A program made the position numbers and the translations under genes. Positions 59,200 to 64,000 of a stretch of DNA of 64,000 nucleotides are shown in pieces (position 1 is the first letter of the stretch; every line of letters begins with the position of its first letter). This stretch comes from Bacteroidales bacterium (GTDB lineage: Bacteria > Bacteroidota > Bacteroidia > Bacteroidales > Paludibacteraceae). The stretch spans positions 62,001 to 126,000 of the forward strand of contig SUXC01000005.1 in NCBI GenBank assembly GCA_015061165.1, given 5' to 3'. The notes beneath the pieces are model-generated. The model was not told the DNA's origin. It saw nothing but the letters and a program-made list of their open reading frames with translations, and ran no database searches.

Positions 59200-59511
59200 A
59201 TGGAAAATCAAAAACAAAATGCACCATATGCAGTCGCTGCATTGGTACTTGGAATTTGTTCTTTATTGTTCGGCTGTTTCTTTGTCGGACTTGTTTGTGG
59301 AATTGTTGGTCTTGTGTTAGCTAACAAAGGACTTACTGTTTATAATACCAATCCCAATGTTTACAATGGATACGGCATGTTGAAAGCAGGTAAGGTGACT
59401 TCAATCCTGGGTGTCATCTTTGGATCAGTTTATGTATTGTATTATATCATCGCAGTAGCGTTCCTCGGCTCTGTTGGCTTTGCATGGCTTGAGTGGTTGG
59501 ATTTGTTTTAA
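59200..59511 (+). CDS. DUF4190-like small membrane protein
   Basis: APYAVAALVLGICSLLFGCFFVGLVCGIVGLVLANKGL...GMLKAGKVTSILGVIFG. Confidence 0.8.
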   Translation: MENQKQNAPYAVAALVLGICSLLFGCFFVGLVCGIVGLVLANKGLTVYNTNPNVYNGYGMLKAGKVTSILGVIFGSVYVLYYIIAVAFLGSVGFAWLEWLDLF

Positions 59512-59516
59512 ATTCA

Positions 59517-59798
59517 ATGGATACTATTTCCCTTTTGCCATGTGCATATAAGCAATTATTTGGAATCAGTTGTCCACTATGCGGTTTCCAAAGGTCAATG
59601 CTCTTGTTGTACAAAGGAGAAGTATGGGAAAGCATCTGTCAATTTCCTATTTGGCTTATCATGCTTTTATGGGTAATTTGTTTCATAGCATTTGTTCTTG
59701 CTGGTAAGAGGAAATTATTTTTGTCAAATAGCTGGTCATGGACGATACTATTAATTTCATTATTTGCCAATGCTATCTATCAAAATTTATTTTGGTAA
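59517..59798 (+). CDS. DUF2752-like membrane protein
   Basis: LFGISCPLCGFQRSMLLLYKGEVWES motif. Confidence 0.75.
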   Translation: MDTISLLPCAYKQLFGISCPLCGFQRSMLLLYKGEVWESICQFPIWLIMLLWVICFIAFVLAGKRKLFLSNSWSWTILLISLFANAIYQNLFW

Positions 59799-59844
59799 TG
59801 ATGTTTTACCCCTTAATAAAATAACGATTTAAAACTACTTTATT

Positions 59845-60123
59845 ATGAAACTAAAATCAATTATTGTTGTAGCAATGGTAGCCTTTTTGGCTTCATGCAC
59901 TAACCCTGAATCCCTTCTTAAAAGTTATGAAAAAGCTTGTGAAGCTGGTAATGCAGTAAAAGCAGCACAAGTTTTGGAGGATATGGAAAAGAAATATCCA
60001 GAAGATACTGATTGGACTGAAGACCAAATGGAGCGTATTATTGAAGCAAGTGCCACTCTTGCGGAAAAGCAAACAGAAGATGCTTTGAAGGCTCTGGAAT
60101 CTTTGGGTGGGTTAGAATTATAA
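59845..60123 (+). CDS. Small putative lipoprotein
   Basis: MKLKSIIVVAMVAFLASCTN lipobox; helical remainder. Confidence 0.7.
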   Translation: MKLKSIIVVAMVAFLASCTNPESLLKSYEKACEAGNAVKAAQVLEDMEKKYPEDTDWTEDQMERIIEASATLAEKQTEDALKALESLGGLEL

Positions 60124-60144
60124 TTCCCCACATAAAAATAAAAT

Positions 60145-60180
60145 AAGAGGGTGTATCCATTGTTGATACCCCTCTTGTTT
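60145..60180 (+). terminator. Terminator after small lipoprotein
   Basis: aagagggtgtatc...gataccCCTCTT then GTTTTTT. Confidence 0.8.
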
Positions 60181-60366
60181 TTTGCGAATGCTAACTCATA
60201 TCTTCGCGAACAGACAAGAAAAATTAATGCCACGCTCGGAGTGCGTTCCGTCGCACTCCTTCAGGTCGCCTAATCCGCAGGTAATTTTATCTGTCTTGCC
60301 AAACACAAAAATCGGGGATTTCTGACAAAAATACAAAAAACATTTGTACAATCCAAAATAATTCAC

Positions 60367-60374
60367 TACCTTTG
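60367..60374 (+). promoter_or_regulatory. -7 box for DUF3791/DUF3990 module
   Basis: TACCTTTGCAGCGC. Confidence 0.8.
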
Positions 60375-60401
60375 CAGCGCAATTGTACAATAAACTACCT
60401 T

Positions 60402-60623
60402 ATGTCACAAAAAACATTTTGGAAAATACAATACATCAACCTTTGTATTGATGAGTTCGCTCGCAAGTATCGCCTTGCGCCGAAGGTAGCATATAACTAC
60501 TTGAACAAATACAAAGGTCTTGAATTTCTCAACGAGCATTATGAGTACGAACATACACAAGCTCTTTGGGAGACTCAAGAATCGTTACGAATAGTTTGTC
60601 AGCGTAATGGAGGAACAATCTAA
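60402..60623 (+). CDS. DUF3791-like small protein
   Basis: WKIQYINLCIDEFARKYRLAPKVAYNYLNKYKGLEFLNEHYEYEHTQ; start placed downstream of -7 box at 60367. Confidence 0.75.
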   Translation: MSQKTFWKIQYINLCIDEFARKYRLAPKVAYNYLNKYKGLEFLNEHYEYEHTQALWETQESLRIVCQRNGGTI

Positions 60624-61090
60624 TGATCAAACTTTATCACGGAACAAATACAACATTCGATAAAGTCGAATTAGATAAGTGCCTGCCCTACAAAGATTTT
60701 GGCAGGGGATTTTATCTTACCACTATTCGGACGCAAGCATTGGCTCGTGCAAAAAACAAATGCAATTTTGAGGGCGGAGCGCCTACTATTCTCGCATATC
60801 AATTTGACGAAAAAGAGTTTGCGAATCTGAATGTTAAGTGTTTTGAAAAACCTACAGAAGAATGGGCTAACTTCATTTTTGCTAATCGCGATAAACGCAA
60901 TAAGAAGATGCATAACTACGATATCGTCATCGGACCAGTAGCAGACGATGGAGTGATTGCGTCCATACGACTATACGAAACAAAGGTTATTGACCTTGCT
61001 GAATTTGTTAAAAGACTTGAGTACGCTCACCCAAACGTACAATACGCATTTTGCACAGAACGAGCAATAGCATTGTTACAAAAGATATGA
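60623..61090 (+). CDS. DUF3990-like, ADP-ribosyltransferase-fold protein (putative toxin)
   Basis: LYHGTNTTFDKV, GRGFYLTTIRTQALARA, AFCTERAIALL; overlaps upstream stop. Confidence 0.75.
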   Translation: MIKLYHGTNTTFDKVELDKCLPYKDFGRGFYLTTIRTQALARAKNKCNFEGGAPTILAYQFDEKEFANLNVKCFEKPTEEWANFIFANRDKRNKKMHNYDIVIGPVADDGVIASIRLYETKVIDLAEFVKRLEYAHPNVQYAFCTERAIALLQKI

Positions 61091-61293
61091 AAAAAGCAGA
61101 ATATGATTTTGTAGTACGCTCTATCGTGGAGGAGTTGGTTAGTTTTCTAATGGAAGACTACAAGATGCCTATGCTCGAAGCGTTTGATAAGATATACAAC
61201 TCCCACATTTTTGAGAAACTACAGGATAAAAGTACAGGACTTTATCTTCGTAGCTCAGCGTATGTGTATGAATATTTGAAAAAGGAATTGTAA
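61087..61293 (+). CDS. Second DUF3791-like small protein
   Basis: AEYDFVVRSIVEELVSFLMEDYKMPMLEAFDKIYNSHIFEKLQDKSTGLYLRSSAYVYEYLKKEL; start overlaps the DUF3990 stop. Confidence 0.65.
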   Translation: MKKAEYDFVVRSIVEELVSFLMEDYKMPMLEAFDKIYNSHIFEKLQDKSTGLYLRSSAYVYEYLKKEL

Positions 61294-61459
61294 GAAATGA
61301 GTTAACTACAAATTGTAGCCAACTGAAAACTAACCAAATTACCACCCCCCTAAATTATAAATAACCCAATAAATAGTACATTGTAAATCAGTAAATTGTA
61401 AATAATTTGCAGCGCACCGCGTTGCCCGACATATGTAATATAGCGTTATAAGCCCAGAC

Positions 61460-61597
61460 TTGATTTTCTGAAAACTCGACACTTTCAAGAAATCATTTGT
61501 TAACTCAAGTACGGTTTATGCACGCTCATGCTTTTGGCGTGAGTTTTCCGTGCATAGATTTGAGTTAACAAGGTAGTCGAGAACCTCAGAAAATCAA
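61460..61597. other. Long nested inverted repeat (candidate structured RNA or mobile hairpin element)
   Basis: Paired arms 61460-61471/61586-61597 (12 bp), 61475-61480/61576-61581 (6), 61497-61508/61560-61571 (12), 61517-61524/61549-61556 (8), 61525-61531/61537-61543 (7 with one G-U). Confidence 0.9.
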
Positions 61598-61720
61598 ATC
61601 CAAGCGAACGAAAGCGCACGCTTTTTGTGTATATATCACTCTCGCAACTCCTATGGGACTAAAAAACAACAAAACAACAAAATAAACCACAATATTTAAC
61701 CAATTAAAAACAACAAAACA

Positions 61721-62830
61721 ATGAAAAAGTTATTTTCTATTCTCGTTTTGGCATTGTCATGCAGTGCCTTATTTGCGCAACAGACTGCTGTTGCATTGTT
61801 AAATCACGAAGGTACTATCTCTACCTTCTATGGTGCAGACGCTCTCACTCAAGCACACAAAGCAGCGGTGCATGGCGATGTGATTACGCTCTCAGGTGGT
61901 GCATTCACAGCCCCATCATCTTGGACAAAGGCAGTTACGCTTCGTGGTGCAGGTTGCTACGAAGGTGCAGACAATAGCCGAGAAGTAACATCTATTGGTA
62001 ACTACTTCAAATTCGCAATACCTGTCGAAATCGAAACAACAATGACAATTGAAGGCATTAATTTCAAATCTGAATTTTCATTTTCAACGAAGGTTAAAAA
62101 TACCACATTCCTCAAATGTTATTTCGCACGTTATATAAGTAACGTTTGTTGTAACACCAACTTTTACAATTGTATATTGAATGGGCTTACGTTCAGTGCT
62201 TCTGAAACAAATTTAGCAGATGTTAATTTGTTTAATTGCTATGTGAATGATCCGAATAACAATAGTGGCGATGTATCTGTAAAACTTACTAATTGCATTG
62301 TAAGATATTCATGCACCAACCAAAGTCATGCAGGCAGTAAGATTTGGGATCTAAAATATGCAAAATATAACAATTGTATTTTCTTAGGAAATATAAAAGT
62401 AGGCAGCACCGCTCCAAGTGGTTTTAACATTCCAACAACATGTACCGCAACCAATTGTCTTTCTTGTTATTGCGCTTATCAAAACGCATCAGACACTCAA
62501 GATGCTATCTACGACTATAATATATTTGAAGATATGAACAACAACACCAACAAATATTTAGAAGAAGGAAAACCACTTCATGAAACAATACCTTCTGTCT
62601 TCAAAACATGTCCTGGTATATATGATTTTACATTCAATGAAACATACGAATTAACCGATGATGCAAAAGCCACTTATCTCGGCTCTGACGGTACACAAGT
62701 GGGACTCTATGGCGGTATGGGCTTTGACCTCATTCCTTCTACGCTCCAAATCACCAAATGCGAAGTATCTCCTCGCTCCACTTCTGATGGAAAACTCTCT
62801 GTAAGTATCGAAGTAGGTATTCCTGAATAA
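61721..62830 (+). CDS. Secreted beta-helix-like surface protein
   Basis: Signal peptide; repeated 'TNFYNCILNG...LFNCYVND...LTNCIVRYS' rungs. Confidence 0.7.
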   Translation: MKKLFSILVLALSCSALFAQQTAVALLNHEGTISTFYGADALTQAHKAAVHGDVITLSGGAFTAPSSWTKAVTLRGAGCYEGADNSREVTSIGNYFKFAIPVEIETTMTIEGINFKSEFSFSTKVKNTTFLKCYFARYISNVCCNTNFYNCILNGLTFSASETNLADVNLFNCYVNDPNNNSGDVSVKLTNCIVRYSCTNQSHAGSKIWDLKYAKYNNCIFLGNIKVGSTAPSGFNIPTTCTATNCLSCYCAYQNASDTQDAIYDYNIFEDMNNNTNKYLEEGKPLHETIPSVFKTCPGIYDFTFNETYELTDDAKATYLGSDGTQVGLYGGMGFDLIPSTLQITKCEVSPRSTSDGKLSVSIEVGIPE

Positions 62831-62855
62831 TTAACCCAAAAAGAAAACACAAATT

Positions 62856-64000
62856 ATGCGAAAATATGTATTACTAATAGTAGCGTTTGTGTTCCACTCT
62901 TTTGCTCTCTCAGCGGATAATTACACGTTTTGTTACTGGCTTGATGACAACCACACAGCAGCCCAAACCATAACACAAACAACCAACAAACTGGACGCTA
63001 CGGTGAATGTGGCTTCACTATCACCAGGCATGCACACCCTTTTTGTTAGAGCAAAAAAGAATACTGGCGGTTGGGGTGTACCTAAAGCAACGCATTTCTT
63101 TAAGGTACTCAATCCAACGACTGTAAAAACCTACTATTGGTTCGATGATAACGAAGACAACCGTTTCAACGTTGATAAAGTCAATGGCGAAACGTTTGCG
63201 ATAGACGTATCGCATCTGTCGGATGGAACGCATACCCTCCACGTGCGTATGGAGGGCGAAGGTGCGACGTCGGCTACTGTGTCCAACCAATTCCTCAAAA
63301 TCTCTACTAATTTTGATGCCTACTATTGGTTCGACAACGAAACAGAGCGACGCACATTTACCAATGCGGGCGGAAGTGCCATGCTGATTGACGTATCGCA
63401 TTTGAAAGAAGGATTACACTGCTTCAATGCTATGCTAACGGATAATCTTGGCTCTCCTTCTGTGCCTGTATCGCGTACATTTATCAAAATGCCACAACCT
63501 CTTGCCAACGACTCCACTACACTCTCGTTCTGGATTGATGGCACGCTACATTCTGAGCAAAAACTGGCATATGGCAATGAGATTGTTGATTTGGAACTCG
63601 ATGTAGCAGACTTGACTACAGGTATGCACTTCTTGCAAGTGCAAGCAGTAACGAATAGTGGTTCTGCTTCCAATATCGTTAGTGGCTACTTTATGCGTAT
63701 GCCGGGTCAAAACAACAATAGCATTCTCGCTTATCGCTATTGGGTAAATGACAACAATGCCGATTTACCTTTCACGGCAGTAGATGATCCTACTATTCCT
63801 TACACCCTCATCGGCGATTTGGATGTCGCACCTCAACCATTGCGCTGTGCACGTTTCCATTTCGAAGTGAACAACGATATGCCTATGCTATATGCCGAGA
63901 ATGATATTCACGTGCAGTTTATGGCTGCGGATGGACACTTGATTACAACAACCAATGCGTATGTAGAGTCAGTCGCTGCCGATACATTGACCACCGAGGA
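62856..64000 (+). CDS. Secreted repeat protein, truncated by window edge
   Basis: ATG at 62856, open to window end; roughly 80-aa repeats 'YYWFDDNEDNRF..IDVSHLSDGTHTLHVRM'; absent from supplied ORF track because no stop. Confidence 0.8.
   Translation, partial: MRKYVLLIVAFVFHSFALSADNYTFCYWLDDNHTAAQTITQTTNKLDATVNVASLSPGMHTLFVRAKKNTGGWGVPKATHFFKVLNPTTVKTYYWFDDNEDNRFNVDKVNGETFAIDVSHLSDGTHTLHVRMEGEGATSATVSNQFLKISTNFDAYYWFDNETERRTFTNAGGSAMLIDVSHLKEGLHCFNAMLTDNLGSPSVPVSRTFIKMPQPLANDSTTLSFWIDGTLHSEQKLAYGNEIVDLELDVADLTTGMHFLQVQAVTNSGSASNIVSGYFMRMPGQNNNSILAYRYWVNDNNADLPFTAVDDPTIPYTLIGDLDVAPQPLRCARFHFEVNNDMPMLYAENDIHVQFMAADGHLITTTNAYVESVAADTLTTE

Noticed and set aside
61460-61597. Invertible promoter (phase variation) interpretation
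   Set aside because: No TAnnTTTG box found inside and no nearby invertase; nested pairing suggests hairpin rather than a two-arm invertible segment. Not fully excluded.
1-64000. tRNA, rRNA, integrase, transposase or prophage genes
   Set aside because: None recognised by eye; a tRNAscan/ISfinder run would be needed to exclude small ones.

Overview
The window is Bacteroidetes/Bacteroidales-type chromosome. Support: TAnnTTTG (-7) promoters of the form TACCTTTGCA(GCG), a Bacteroidetes-style SecA, DUF3078 and T9SS-like surface proteins. It carries a giant secreted protein with a T9SS-like tail (0.3-8.7 kb) and a housekeeping backbone (secA, lgt, fmt, nadK, pdxJ, exbB/exbD/tonB-like, zapA, rny, argS, pepP-like, nadC, trmN6-like, gdhA, kbl, tdh). 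No rRNA, tRNA or CRISPR was recognised. Main leads: (1) a compact acyl-activation cluster at 9.2-15.4 kb: DUF4105, condensation-like protein with degenerate HHxxxDG, PsiD/PSD-like decarboxylase, ACP, AMP-ligase, DUF3737-like; (2) an rSAM/lipoprotein system at 35.4-40.3 kb whose membrane-protein+lipoprotein pair is tandemly duplicated, preceded by duplicated outer-membrane-like proteins and a divergent TPR/HTH regulator; (3) several families of short, word-like degenerate tandem repeats filling gene junctions and also sitting in frame inside conserved enzymes (argS, trmN6, aminopeptidase P), reminiscent of Rickettsia palindromic elements; (4) a 138-nt nested inverted repeat at 61.46-61.60 kb; (5) a 99-bp tandem hairpin leader before kbl-tdh whose tail motif recurs before the rSAM gene; (6) a DUF3791/DUF3990(ART-like)/DUF3791 putative toxin module. 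All family assignments come from reading motifs by eye, with no database search.
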